From Clostridia bacterium (GTDB taxonomy: Bacteria; Bacillota; Clostridia; Christensenellales; Borkfalkiaceae), in NCBI GenBank assembly GCA_017467345.1, contig JAFTSI010000024.1, forward strand, positions 1 to 38,832: a stretch of 38,832 nucleotides of DNA. The letters are read 5' to 3'. Below the pieces are notes generated by a model that did not search any database, was not told where the DNA came from, and saw nothing but the letters and a program-made list of their open reading frames with translations. How positions within the stretch are numbered: the stretch's first letter is position 1; each line of letters begins with the position of its first letter. This document shows, one piece after another, positions 1-9,011 of this stretch. A program made the position numbers and the translations under genes.

Positions 1-1692
1 AAATCGGGTTATTCAGTTTATATTTCCACCTGTTTAGGGCTATGCTTTTCGGTGTATTATAGCAATATAATTTTTTTATCAGTTTACCTTGCGCTTGCCA
101 TTATCACTACTTTATTAACACCTATATCAAGGCATTTAGCAAGCGTTGGAATTATTGTTTGCGACCTTTTGGTAAACGCAGTTTTTTCCGTTTACCCCAC
201 CTTTGGCGCGCTTGAACTTATATCTGGACTAATAGGCGCAGTATGTTTTTCGTTTGTGCCAAACAAGGTGCTTTTAGAACTAAAAGAAAAACTTTATGCC
301 TTTCGCGAAAAGCAACTTTCAAGGCAATCTATAAACAGAAACCGAACTTTAATTTCTAATAGGCTTTATCAACTTGCAAATGTGTTTAGCGAAATGAGTT
401 TTGCCTTTGAAACTTTTGAAAAAAACACCGTTAATGAGCAAACGGCTTTAGATGCTATTCAAAAAAATATTGAAGGAAAGGTTTGCTATAACTGTCAAAA
501 TAAAGAACGGTGTTTTAGAATATCAAAAATAAAATTAGACATTTCTAAACTTATTGAAGTGGGGCTTGCAAAGGGCAAGGTTTCGGTTATTGATTTGCCT
601 AAAAGCCTTGGCGAAGAATGTGTTAGACCAAACGATATTATTTTCCCACTAAACAAACTGCTTGCCGAATACCGTTCAACTGTTATTGAAAAGCAAAATG
701 TTGCAAGTGGCAGAAGATTACTTGCAGAAGAAACTGAGGGCGTTTCGCAAATTTTAAGAAGCCTTGCATTAGAATCGGGAACACTATTAAAGTATCAAAG
801 TAGGCTTGAACGAAACTTGTCAAACGAACTTATGAAAAACGGTATTTTGGTTAGCGAACTACTTATTTATGGCGACGCTAACAGTTTATCAGTTGGGGTT
901 ATTGTTACTATGAAAGAGATTGCCATTGACCTTTTGCTAAGTGTTATTTCTAAAACACTTAATACCGATATGACTTTAATTGAAAAGGTTGATATTGCAG
1001 AAGATAAAATATATTTTTACCTTAAAAAATCCCCTACCTTTGACGCAGTTTTTGGGGTTAGCGCGATAAACAAAAACGGCTCTAACCTATCTGGCGACAC
1101 GCACTCTGTTACAAGAATTAAAGAAGATAAGTTTTTGGTTGCTCTTGCCGACGGTATGGGTAGTGGCGAAACGGCGAGAAAGATTTCTAATTCTTCGCTT
1201 ACACTTATAGAGAGTTTTTATAAGGCAGGGCTTTCGGGCGATTTGGTTTTGAACACGGTGAATAAACTGCTTGCCATAAACACCGACGATAGTTTTACTG
1301 CCCTTGATGCTTGTGTTATTGACCTTAAAAATGGTGGCGCTGATTTTATTAAATATGGCACACCATATGGATTTATTATCGGTAATGATGGAATTAGAAT
1401 TATAGAGGGCAATACTCTACCGCTTGGAATACTTAATGAGTTAAGACCTGCAGTTTGTTCGGCAAGCCTTAATAATGGCGATATAGTTTTGTTTATGAGT
1501 GATGGAATTAGCGACGCATTTGGAAGTAGTGGTGAAATAATTGATTTTCTAAAAACCGTGCCTGCAAAAAACCCACAATCACTTACTGATGAACTACTTA
1601 AAAAAGCCATTGAGTTTTCAGGTGGGGTTGCTAATGATGATATGACTGCGCTTGCAGTTAGAATATTTAAAAAGCAATCGCTTGTTGCATAA
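1..1692 (+). CDS. spoIIE: Stage II sporulation protein E (SpoIIE), 5'-truncated by window edge
   Basis: SpoIIE is the PP2C-type phosphatase that dephosphorylates SpoIIAA and so activates sigma-F in the forespore. The frame is open from base 1 with no credible start, so the N-terminal membrane region is mostly outside the window. What remains begins with hydrophobic helices (to about base 270), followed by a charged middle region with a Cys cluster (C-x2-C-x5-C near base 484-515) typical of SpoIIE. The C-terminal PP2C domain shows ADGMGSG (about base 1147-1167), MSDGISD (about 1495-1515) and a final NDDMTALAVR, which supply the metal-binding aspartates. The gene stands alone and ends at a hairpin terminator. 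It implies an endospore former. Family identity is secure; the missing N-terminus is a window artefact, not a truncation. Confidence 0.93.
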   Translation, partial: KSGYSVYISTCLGLCFSVYYSNIIFLSVYLALAIITTLLTPISRHLASVGIIVCDLLVNAVFSVYPTFGALELISGLIGAVCFSFVPNKVLLELKEKLYAFREKQLSRQSINRNRTLISNRLYQLANVFSEMSFAFETFEKNTVNEQTALDAIQKNIEGKVCYNCQNKERCFRISKIKLDISKLIEVGLAKGKVSVIDLPKSLGEECVRPNDIIFPLNKLLAEYRSTVIEKQNVASGRRLLAEETEGVSQILRSLALESGTLLKYQSRLERNLSNELMKNGILVSELLIYGDANSLSVGVIVTMKEIAIDLLLSVISKTLNTDMTLIEKVDIAEDKIYFYLKKSPTFDAVFGVSAINKNGSNLSGDTHSVTRIKEDKFLVALADGMGSGETARKISNSSLTLIESFYKAGLSGDLVLNTVNKLLAINTDDSFTALDACVIDLKNGGADFIKYGTPYGFIIGNDGIRIIEGNTLPLGILNELRPAVCSASLNNGDIVLFMSDGISDAFGSSGEIIDFLKTVPAKNPQSLTDELLKKAIEFSGGVANDDMTALAVRIFKKQSLVA

Positions 1693-1726
1693 AAAAATCC
1701 CTACTATAAGTAGGGATAATTTTTTA
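1691..1726. terminator. Bidirectional intrinsic terminator between spoIIE and the DNA methyltransferase gene
   Basis: Perfect 8-bp stem ATCCCTAC/GTAGGGAT (1697-1704 with 1710-1717) and a five-base loop. It has an A-run on the left and a T-run on the right, so it can terminate transcription from both sides. The convergent methyltransferase stop codon (1724-1726) lies in the T-run. Confidence 0.85.
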
Positions 1727-2632
1727 GTTTCCGTTTCGTTTTGTAAATATTCCGTTTTCGTAGCCTTGGATCGTTTTATCAGTTTCGGCTTGAAGTAGCC
1801 TATATTCTGCCCAAGCACAATAGAGTGGGTTTTGCTCTATTCCTATATAGTTTCTGCCTAACTTTTTTGCTACCACAGAAGTTGTGCCACTACCTACAAA
1901 TGGGTCTAAAATCAAATCGTTTTCGTTTGAACTTGCAAGTATTAGTTTTGCAATAAGTTTTTCGGGCTTTTGGGTTGGGTGCGCCGTGTTTTCTTTCATT
2001 GACCAGTATGGCACGGAAATATCGTCCCAAAAGTTTGATGGGCAGGTAAAGCGATAATTACCCTTTTCTTCGGCAACCCAGTCTTTAGGTTTGCCGTTTT
2101 CTTTATAGGGCGCAAGCACCTTCTTTTTTACCTTAACACTATCAAGGTTAAAGGTGTATTCATTTGAAAGGGTTGCAAAAAATATATCTTCCATACTGTT
2201 TTTCCAGTTGGTTTTTGCGCCCCTACCCTTTTCGCGCTCCCAAGTAATTCGGTTGCGAAGTATAAACTTTTTAGCAAGGATTTGACCTATTACTACCGAA
2301 CTTTCCCAGTCGCAACAAACATAGATTGATGCACTTTTTTTAAGTTTTGGAATTACGGCGTCAATCCACTTTTCGGTGTATTTAGCATAGGCATCAAAGC
2401 CACTTTTCTTAAAGGTGTTGCCGTGAAAACTTTTATCAAGATTATAAGGTGGGTCAACAATAAGCAAGTCAACACTTTCATCACTAACACCTTTTAGCGC
2501 AGTAAATGTATCGCCAAGCACGGTTAGGTTAACTTGACCACCTTTTAATTCGCTTGCCTTAACACAGTTTTTTAGGTATTTTTCGCCCTCTTCTAATGAA
2601 AAGTCTATTGTTTTATTTCTTAAAGATTTCAT
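1724..2632 (-). CDS. Orphan site-specific DNA methyltransferase (beta-class, N6-adenine or N4-cytosine)
   Basis: SAM-dependent DNA amino-methyltransferase of the N6_N4_Mtase family, 302 aa. The catalytic DPPY motif is at residues 60-63 and precedes the SAM-binding DPFVGSGTT (243-251); this order defines the beta class. HPTQKPEKL (218-226) is another family signature. No restriction endonuclease, specificity subunit or mobile-element gene lies nearby, so it looks like an orphan methylase, possibly regulatory. Its ATG overlaps the rho stop in an ATGA, so it is probably translated by coupling with rho on one mRNA. The recognition sequence cannot be read from the protein. Adenine versus cytosine specificity is undecided. 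Confidence 0.88.
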   Translation of the reverse strand: MKSLRNKTIDFSLEEGEKYLKNCVKASELKGGQVNLTVLGDTFTALKGVSDESVDLLIVDPPYNLDKSFHGNTFKKSGFDAYAKYTEKWIDAVIPKLKKSASIYVCCDWESSVVIGQILAKKFILRNRITWEREKGRGAKTNWKNSMEDIFFATLSNEYTFNLDSVKVKKKVLAPYKENGKPKDWVAEEKGNYRFTCPSNFWDDISVPYWSMKENTAHPTQKPEKLIAKLILASSNENDLILDPFVGSGTTSVVAKKLGRNYIGIEQNPLYCAWAEYRLLQAETDKTIQGYENGIFTKRNGN

Positions 2633-4044
2633 AGTGTTGATTTATAAATATTTATCCATTCATCAATTTTAGAAATTAGGTCGGCATTACAAGATGATTT
2701 TTCCATCATTTCAAATAACGCATCAACCGAAACTTTTTCGTTTGAATATAAAAGTTTGCGAAGTTTTGTGCTTACCAAAAGTTCTTCTTCGCTAAGCAAT
2801 AACTCTTCTTTTCTTGTGCCAGACTTATTAAGGTCAATTGCAGGGAATATTCTTCTTTCTGCAAGTTCACGGCTTAAATGTAGTTCCATATTGCCCGTGC
2901 CTTTAAACTCTTCAAAAATAATATCGTCCATACGGCTACCAGTTTCAACTAATGCCGTTGCAATAATGGTTAAACTGCCACCATCTTCTACATTTCTTGC
3001 CGAACCGAAAAAGCGCTTTGGACCAGATAGTGCAGTTGGGTCTAAACCACCAGATAGTGTTCTTCCAGATGGTTCAATATAGTTGTTATATGCCCTTGCT
3101 AAACGGGTTATAGAATCTAATAAAATAACAACATCTTTGCCATTTTCAACAAGCCTTTTTGCGCGCGATATTACTAATTCACTTGCGCGAATATGGTGGT
3201 CAACCGACTGGTCAAATGTTGAATATACCACAGTTGATTTTACACTACGCTTAATGTCGGTAACTTCTTCAGGGCGTTCATCAATAAGAAGTATTATAAG
3301 TTCAATTTCTTTATGGTTTTCTTCAATAGATTTTGCTATCTTTTTAATGAGTGTGGTTTTGCCCGTTTTTGGTGGCGCAACCACTAATCCCCTTTGACCT
3401 TTACCGATAGGCGCAAACAAATCTATTGCACGGCAAGATATATCTGGGTTTTTAATAATTTCTAAATTAATCTTTTCGGTTGGATAGCAGGCTAAAAGGC
3501 TTTCAAAGTCAACACGGTCTGGATATTCAATGGCCTTTTTATCGTTAACAGTAATAACCGTTTGTAATGCAGGATAACCCTCTTCACGAACGGCTTTTGC
3601 TTTGCCCTTTACCAAGTCGCCTTTTTTTAGGTTATATTTTCTTATGATAGGTCCTGAAACAAACACATCTTTTTCGCTACTTTCATAGCCTTTTGTTCTT
3701 AAAAATGCATAATTAGAGTGTGGCTCTAAAATGCCTTCAATAACCCTTTCTTCACCTTCTTCATCTGCAAAAATTATTTTCCCGCTATTTGGCTCTTCAA
3801 TAAAATCTTCTTCGTTTTCTTCAAAGAACATTGAAAGGTCAACTGCAAGTTTTGTGGGCGCGCCCTTTTTGTTGCGCTCCGCAGGTTCCATTTTGCCACT
3901 TTGAATAGCAAGTATTTCTTCAATAAGCACTTCTTTTACCTTGCTTGCAGGCGATTTAACGCCGATAAATCTGCCTAATTCACGCAAAATAGACAAATGC
4001 AACGGTTCAAGAATATCAACCGTTAAAGTTTTAAGTTTAGACAT
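2629..4044 (-). CDS. rho: Transcription termination factor Rho
   Basis: Hexameric RNA helicase/ATPase that terminates transcription, 471 aa. An N-terminal Rho_N/SAP-like helical segment (about 1-55) is followed by an acidic linker (about 70-105) with many Glu residues. Then come the OB-fold RNA-binding domain (about 85-170) and the RecA-like ATPase. The Walker A region reads APPKTGKTTL, Walker B is VVILLDSITRLARAYN, and the Q/R-loop region GGLDPTALSGPKRFFGSARN is intact. The start ATG follows a strong purine-rich ribosome binding site (AAGGGGGC). The transcript has its own promoter and a leader of about 105 nt with a 5' hairpin. The 3' end overlaps the methyltransferase start by four bases. 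Confidence 0.97.
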   Translation of the reverse strand: MSKLKTLTVDILEPLHLSILRELGRFIGVKSPASKVKEVLIEEILAIQSGKMEPAERNKKGAPTKLAVDLSMFFEENEEDFIEEPNSGKIIFADEEGEERVIEGILEPHSNYAFLRTKGYESSEKDVFVSGPIIRKYNLKKGDLVKGKAKAVREEGYPALQTVITVNDKKAIEYPDRVDFESLLACYPTEKINLEIIKNPDISCRAIDLFAPIGKGQRGLVVAPPKTGKTTLIKKIAKSIEENHKEIELIILLIDERPEEVTDIKRSVKSTVVYSTFDQSVDHHIRASELVISRAKRLVENGKDVVILLDSITRLARAYNNYIEPSGRTLSGGLDPTALSGPKRFFGSARNVEDGGSLTIIATALVETGSRMDDIIFEEFKGTGNMELHLSRELAERRIFPAIDLNKSGTRKEELLLSEEELLVSTKLRKLLYSNEKVSVDALFEMMEKSSCNADLISKIDEWINIYKSTL

Positions 4045-4162
4045 ACTTTGCCCCCTTAAAATTATTATTCAAATTTAGTTTAGTAATTGTGATTTTGCCT
4101 AAAATCGGCTTAAAAATAAAAAGTGAAAAATGTAGTAAAAAACTTACTACTATTATATTATA
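4045..4162 (-). promoter_or_regulatory. rho promoter (extended -10) and structured leader
   Basis: On the minus strand an extended -10 element TGGTATAAT occupies 4165-4157. Expected transcription start is near 4150, giving a leader of about 105 nt. The leader opens with a perfect 7-bp hairpin (GTAGTAA/TTACTAC, 4132-4150) followed by U-rich sequence, and later a short GCC/GGC stem near 4100-4112. The hairpin could be a 5' stabiliser or a weak attenuator. Rho autoregulation through its leader is known in other bacteria; here it is inference. Confidence 0.5.
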
Positions 4163-4222
4163 CCAAAGTTTTGGATTTTTGAACAGTTTTTTTACAAAAA
4201 TTAGATTTTTTTACAAAATTAA

Positions 4223-5422
4223 TTAAAATGATGCTTTTATTGAGTTTGCTGCCTTTATTCCAGATAAAAATGCAAAGGTTAAGTTATACCCACCACAATC
4301 GCCATCAACATCAAGCATTTCGCCAACAATATAAAGGGATTTTTCGTTTTTGCTATGCATTGAAAGTGGATTGATTTTATCTGTTTTAATTCCACCACGG
4401 GTAACTTGAGCAACATCAAAACCCAAAGTTCCTAAAACTGAAAGTTTAAAGTTTTTAAGGGCATACGCTACACTTTTGGGCGAAAAATCGCTACAAGTAT
4501 CTAAAACGGCCTTGCCTATTCTTTTATTTAATAAGCCACAAAGTAAATCGCCATTTTCAATAAATGGCGCGTTCTCTTTCTTATCTTGCAACATAGTTTC
4601 AAGTTCGGCAATAGTGTATTCTGGCAAAAACTCCACATTTAAAATAGCATTGTTTTTATTTACTACACTTGGCGATATATAAAATACTGCGTTACCAGAA
4701 ACACCGTAATCGGTAAAAAGTATTTCACCCTTTGCAGTTTTTAGCCTTTCGCCATTTACTATTGATGAAAGAACAACACTTTCTTTTAAGCCTTTAAGAC
4801 CTTTTATTTTTTCGCGCTCACATTTAAGTTGAACAAGCGACGGGAAAAGTTCGGTTAAGCCGTGTCCAAAATTAGTTGCTAAACTATATGATGAGCCGTC
4901 AGTTCCAAAGTTTGAGCCTGCCTTTCCACCACACGCCAAAACAACCCTTTCGGCGCGAACTTTTTTAGAGCCTGAACTAATTTCAAATATGCCGTTATTT
5001 AACTTTATTTTATCTATCTTGTATTCGGTAAAAATATTAACTTTGCAAAAGATAAGCCTTGCCATTAAAATATCTAAAACGGCAGATGCTTGTTTTGAAA
5101 GTGGGTATTTTCTACCTTCTTCATCACAAGTTAGGGGTATTCCTAACGAATAAAAATATTGCTCTAAATCGGGGTTAGATGCAAAAAAGGCGTGCAAAAA
5201 CCCTTTGTCGCCATAATAGTTTTGAGTGGATAGGTTGGCGTTAGTAAGGTTGCCTTGACCATTGCCAGTTGCAATAAGTTTTTTGCCTATTCTTGGCAAG
5301 CCTTCAAGTATTACTACTTCTTCGCCATTTAGGGCATTTTCACCGCGCGTGAGTTCTATTGCAGTTATTATTCCACTTGCTCCGCCGCCTACTATTGCCG
5401 TTTTATAAACGCCGTGGCTCAA
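4223..5422 (-). CDS. NAD(P)/FAD-dependent oxidoreductase, HI0933/BaiN family
   Basis: Flavoprotein of the HI0933 (YhiN/BaiN) family, 399 aa, normal length. An N-terminal dinucleotide-binding Rossmann motif GGGASG is at residues 12-17. LACGGKAGSNFGTDGSS marks the second conserved FAD segment, and GYNLTFAFLSGIKAA is the C-terminal FAD-contact motif. Physiological substrate is unknown for most members. One Clostridium scindens homologue was named BaiN for a proposed role in bile-acid dehydroxylation, which should not be assumed here. The start is TTG at 5422, chosen because AAGGGGG lies about 8 bases upstream in the 16-base gap after the HAD gene and no ATG or GTG is in frame nearby. Last gene of the argS operon. 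Confidence 0.88.
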   Translation of the reverse strand: MSHGVYKTAIVGGGASGIITAIELTRGENALNGEEVVILEGLPRIGKKLIATGNGQGNLTNANLSTQNYYGDKGFLHAFFASNPDLEQYFYSLGIPLTCDEEGRKYPLSKQASAVLDILMARLIFCKVNIFTEYKIDKIKLNNGIFEISSGSKKVRAERVVLACGGKAGSNFGTDGSSYSLATNFGHGLTELFPSLVQLKCEREKIKGLKGLKESVVLSSIVNGERLKTAKGEILFTDYGVSGNAVFYISPSVVNKNNAILNVEFLPEYTIAELETMLQDKKENAPFIENGDLLCGLLNKRIGKAVLDTCSDFSPKSVAYALKNFKLSVLGTLGFDVAQVTRGGIKTDKINPLSMHSKNEKSLYIVGEMLDVDGDCGGYNLTFAFLSGIKAANSIKASF

Positions 5423-5438
5423 AACCCTTTCCCCCTTT

Positions 5439-6086
5439 TTAGTTTAATACTTTTAATATGTCTTGTGGCACAAGCGCAAAAGTAGTTGCGCCTGCACTTT
5501 GTAATTGATTTTTTGTTCTATAACCCCATAAAACTGCCACACCTTTCATACCTGCTTTGATTGCAGTTATAACATCAGTTTCGCCGTCGCCTATCATATA
5601 CGCATTTTCAGGGTTTACATTAAGCGACTTGCACATATTGATTGCGCCTTGTGGGTTGGGCTTTAATGGGTATTCTTCGCACGCGCCTTGAACTTTATCA
5701 ATAGGCAAGCCTTTAAGCAATCCGTTTTTTATAGGCTGAACGGTGCGATTTGGCTTATTGCTTAAAACGGCTATTATATAGCCACGGTTTTTAAGTTCAA
5801 AAAGCATTTCTTTAACGCCACTAAATAGTTTGGTTAGTGGGCTTGTTGATTTAGAATAGGCGTTATTATAATACTCTAACTTTTCTGCAAGTTCGGTATC
5901 TGTTAAGTTGCCACCAAAGGCATCAAATATAAGGTTTTTTGCGCCACCACCTATTAGAGTTTTTATCTTTTTAGTTGAAAGCGCATCTAAACCAAAATGA
6001 GTTAAGGTTGCATTTACATTGTAGGCTATATCTGGAAGTGAATCTATAAGCGTTCCGTCTAAATCAAATATGGCTAATTTTTTCAT
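5439..6086 (-). CDS. HAD-superfamily phosphatase (phosphoglycolate phosphatase-like)
   Basis: Haloacid dehalogenase-type phosphatase, 215 aa from the chosen start. Motif I DLDGT (residues 8-12) gives the nucleophile and acid/base aspartates. Motif II is VLSNKP, and motif III/IV is KPNPQG plus MIGDGETDVITAIKAGM. The cap domain sits between motifs I and II, as in Gph/PGMB-like enzymes. Substrate is not predictable; phosphoglycolate, pyrophosphate or a sugar phosphate are options. ATG at 6086 is preferred over an upstream TTG at 6101, because the ATG reads directly into the first beta strand and lies one base after the argS stop. That spacing suggests coupled translation. Confidence 0.85.
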   Translation of the reverse strand: MKKLAIFDLDGTLIDSLPDIAYNVNATLTHFGLDALSTKKIKTLIGGGAKNLIFDAFGGNLTDTELAEKLEYYNNAYSKSTSPLTKLFSGVKEMLFELKNRGYIIAVLSNKPNRTVQPIKNGLLKGLPIDKVQGACEEYPLKPNPQGAINMCKSLNVNPENAYMIGDGETDVITAIKAGMKGVAVLWGYRTKNQLQSAGATTFALVPQDILKVLN

Positions 6087-6087
6087 A

Positions 6088-7770
6088 TTACATTTGTTCA
6101 ACTACATCTATACCAAGAAGTGAAAGTGCGCTTGTTAAAGTGGTTTTTACCGACTTTGTTATTGCAAGCCTAAACGATTTTAAGTTTTCGTCTTCCACAC
6201 CTATTTTAGATGAGATATAGAACTTATTAAAAGCAGTTGCAAGGTCAAGCGCATAACGGGTTATTAAACTTGGCTCATATTTTTCGGCAGAAGATTTTAC
6301 CACTTCGCCAAACCTTGAAAGTTCGCTTACTACTAAATATTCATCATCAGTCATATCGTTTGCAGTAAACTTATTAGGTGCGCCAAACTTATTAAGCACG
6401 CTGTTGCATCTTGCAACGGTGTATTGAACATAAGGGCAAGTTTCGCCTTCAAAACTTAATACCCTATCGTATGAGAATACTATGTCTTTAATTTTGTTGT
6501 TTACAAGCGCGCCAAAAATTACTGCGCCTGTGCCTACTGCCTTGGCAGTTTGTTCTTTATTAGGTAGGGTTGGGTTCTTTTCTTCAATTACCGATAATGC
6601 CTTTTCAATGGTTTTATCAATAACATCTTTAAGTAATACTACTTTGCCCTTTCTTGTGCTCATAGCACCATCTTCTAACGAAACCATACCGTATGCTACA
6701 TGCACCATATCTTTTGCCCAAGTTTTACCCATAAGGTCTAAAACCTTAAAGAATTGCTTAAAGTGCAAGTTTTGTTGGTATGCAACTACATAAAGGCATT
6801 TATCAAAATCGTATGTGTTTTTTCTGTAAACGGCTGCGGCTATATCACGCGTTGCGTAAAGTGATGAGCCATCTGACTTTAAGATTAAGCAAGGTGGCAT
6901 ACCGTATTCTTCAAGGTCAACGATAGATGCGCCTTCGCTTGTTTTAAGTAAGTTCTTTTGTTTAAGTTCTTCTACAACGGGCGCCATTTTATCGTTATAA
7001 AAACTTTCGCCTGCGTATGAATCAAAAGAAACATTTAAGAGTTTGTATATTTTATCAACTTCTTCTAAAGTGATTTTTTTGAAAAGGTTAAAGAGTTCGT
7101 TGCTTTCTTTATCGCCATCTTCTATGAGTTTAAAATATCTTCTTGCTTCATCATCAAGTTCAGGGTGAATTTGCGCTTCGTCGTGAAACTTAACATATAT
7201 TCTGGTAAGTTCTTCAAGCCTGCCCTTTTCAACGGCTTCTAAACTGCTCCATTTTTTGAAAGCGACAATAAGTTTGCCAAATTGTGTTCCATAATCGCCA
7301 AGGTGGTTTATGCCAACTACATTGTAGCCTAAAAACCTAAATATTTTACAAAGCGCGCTTCCTATAACGGTGGTGCTTAAATGACCTATATGGAAAGGCT
7401 TTGCAATATTGATTGACGAAAAGTCAATACAAACAGTTTTGCCAGAGCCGATATTTGATTTGCCGTAGTTTTCGCCTTGACTTAAAATTGAGTTTAAAGT
7501 GCTTTCTACAAACCCTTTACGGTTAACCTTAAAGTTTAGGTAGCCGTTAACTGCATTTACTTCAGCAATAACACTATCCGTTTCAAAGTTTTGCGCAAGT
7601 TCGTTTGCAATCATTATAGGGCTTTTTCTCATTACCTTAGCAAGTTTAAAGCAAGGCAACGCATAATCGCCCATATCGGTGGTTGGTGGAACTTCTATAA
7701 AAGATGCTATATCTTTACTTTCAATCCCTTCAATTTTAAGTTTTTCGGCAATATAAATTTTATAGTCCAT
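6088..7770 (-). CDS. argS: Arginyl-tRNA synthetase
   Basis: Class I aminoacyl-tRNA synthetase charging tRNA-Arg, 560 aa, normal length. The N-terminal Add domain has GDYALPCFKLAK (about 34-45). HIGH is at 127-130, with PFHIGHLSTTVIG context. NHLGDYGTQFGKLI is the ArgRS signature, MSTRKG replaces KMSKS, and the DALR anticodon-binding domain is C-terminal. A good ribosome binding site (AGAGG) precedes the ATG. It is first in an operon with the HAD phosphatase and flavoprotein genes, and is divergent from ychF. A promoter TTGCTT-N18-TATGAT (7823-7794, minus strand) lies upstream. Confidence 0.97.
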   Translation of the reverse strand: MDYKIYIAEKLKIEGIESKDIASFIEVPPTTDMGDYALPCFKLAKVMRKSPIMIANELAQNFETDSVIAEVNAVNGYLNFKVNRKGFVESTLNSILSQGENYGKSNIGSGKTVCIDFSSINIAKPFHIGHLSTTVIGSALCKIFRFLGYNVVGINHLGDYGTQFGKLIVAFKKWSSLEAVEKGRLEELTRIYVKFHDEAQIHPELDDEARRYFKLIEDGDKESNELFNLFKKITLEEVDKIYKLLNVSFDSYAGESFYNDKMAPVVEELKQKNLLKTSEGASIVDLEEYGMPPCLILKSDGSSLYATRDIAAAVYRKNTYDFDKCLYVVAYQQNLHFKQFFKVLDLMGKTWAKDMVHVAYGMVSLEDGAMSTRKGKVVLLKDVIDKTIEKALSVIEEKNPTLPNKEQTAKAVGTGAVIFGALVNNKIKDIVFSYDRVLSFEGETCPYVQYTVARCNSVLNKFGAPNKFTANDMTDDEYLVVSELSRFGEVVKSSAEKYEPSLITRYALDLATAFNKFYISSKIGVEDENLKSFRLAITKSVKTTLTSALSLLGIDVVEQM

Positions 7771-7793
7771 ACTCTTTTCCTCTCATTTTTAAT

Positions 7794-7862
7794 ATCATAT
7801 CACATTTTTAAAGTAAAAAGCAAGGCAAAAACCTTGTATTTTTGCGTAATTTAAGGTATAAT
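7794..7862. promoter_or_regulatory. Divergent argS/ychF promoters with shared inverted repeat
   Basis: Plus strand: TTGTAT (7834-7839), 17-base spacer, TATAAT (7857-7862) for ychF. Minus strand: TTGCTT (7823-7818), 18-base spacer, TATGAT (7799-7794) for argS. A perfect inverted repeat CAAGG/CCTTG (7821-7836) lies exactly between and overlaps both -35 elements. It could be an operator controlling both, or chance. The promoter elements are read directly from sequence; regulation is inference. Confidence 0.6.
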
Positions 7863-7894
7863 TGACGGGAAAAATAAATTTGGAAGTGATTAAA

Positions 7895-8992
7895 ATGAAA
7901 CTTGGCGTAGTAGGTCTTCCTAATGTTGGCAAATCCACACTTTTTAATGCGATAACGCACGCAGGCGCTGAATGCGCTAACTACCCCTTTTGCACTATTG
8001 AACCTAATGTTGGTATAGTTGCCGTGCCTGATGAAAGGCTTGATGTTTTAGGCAAACTTTATAACACTAAAAAAATTACCCCTGCCGTTGTTGAATTCGT
8101 TGACATTGCAGGGCTTGTTAAGGGCGCAAGCAAAGGCGAAGGCTTGGGAAATAAGTTTTTAGCAAATATTCGCGAAACTGATGCAATAGTTCATGTGGTT
8201 AGATGTTTTGAAGATGAAAATATTACCCACGTTGAAAACACCATTGACCCACTTCGCGATATTGAAACCATTAACCTTGAACTCATTTTTGCCGATATGG
8301 ATTCGGTTAAGAAAAAGTGGGACAAGGCGCTTAATATGACTAAAACAGGCGATAAAAAGTATAAGATTGAAGCCGAATTTTTAGAAAGACTTTATAACCA
8401 CTTAGAACAAGGCAACTCGGCGCGCTCTCTTCCCCTATCAAAAGAAGAAAAAGAGTATATGCAAGAACTTTTTTTGATTACTTCTAAGCCTGTTATTTAT
8501 ACTGCAAACATTAGCGAAAAAGATATGGGCAAAAGCGAAAGCGAATTGCCATTAGTTCAAAAAGTTATTGACTTTGCAAAGGCTGAAAATAGTGAATACC
8601 TTGTTATTTGCGCTAAAACAGAAGAAGAACTTTCAATGCTTGACCCTGATGAACAAAAAATGTTCCTTGAAGAATTAGGTCTTACTGAAAGTGGACTTGA
8701 TAGGCTTGTTAGAGCAAGTTATAAACTTTTAGGGCTTATTAGTTATTTAACGGCTGGTGAAAAGGAAGTTAGGGCTTGGACAATTGAACTTGGCACTAAA
8801 GCCCCACAAGCCGCAGGCAAAATACATACCGATTTTGAAAAAGGATTTATTAGAGCAGAAATTGTTGACTATGATATTTTAGTGGAACTTGGCTCGTTTA
8901 ACGCGGCTAAAGAACACGGAAAAGTTCGTAGCGAAGGCAAAGAATATGTTATTAAAGATGGTGATGTAGTGCTATTTAGATTTAATGTTTAA
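7895..8992 (+). CDS. ychF: Redox-regulated ATPase YchF (OLA1 family)
   Basis: Obg-related P-loop ATPase that binds ribosomes and is linked to translation and oxidative stress, 365 aa from the chosen start. The P-loop GLPNVGKST is at residues 7-15 and DIAGLVKGASKGEGLGN is the G3/switch II region. The C-terminal TGS domain includes TAGEKEVRAWTI and the terminal KDGDVVLFRF. ATG at 7895 is preferred over TTG at 7862: GGAAG lies about 8 bases upstream, the protein then starts MKLGVVG as usual, and 7862 overlaps the promoter -10 box. Single-gene transcript ending at a strong hairpin. Confidence 0.95.
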   Translation: MKLGVVGLPNVGKSTLFNAITHAGAECANYPFCTIEPNVGIVAVPDERLDVLGKLYNTKKITPAVVEFVDIAGLVKGASKGEGLGNKFLANIRETDAIVHVVRCFEDENITHVENTIDPLRDIETINLELIFADMDSVKKKWDKALNMTKTGDKKYKIEAEFLERLYNHLEQGNSARSLPLSKEEKEYMQELFLITSKPVIYTANISEKDMGKSESELPLVQKVIDFAKAENSEYLVICAKTEEELSMLDPDEQKMFLEELGLTESGLDRLVRASYKLLGLISYLTAGEKEVRAWTIELGTKAPQAAGKIHTDFEKGFIRAEIVDYDILVELGSFNAAKEHGKVRSEGKEYVIKDGDVVLFRFNV

Positions 8993-9011
8993 TATTTTTA
9001 ATATTAAAATG

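Noticed and set aside
4185-4220. Direct T/A-rich repeats containing TTTTTTTACAAAA downstream of the flavoprotein gene
   Set aside because: Low-complexity A/T sequence with no stem and no other copies; not a convincing terminator or element.
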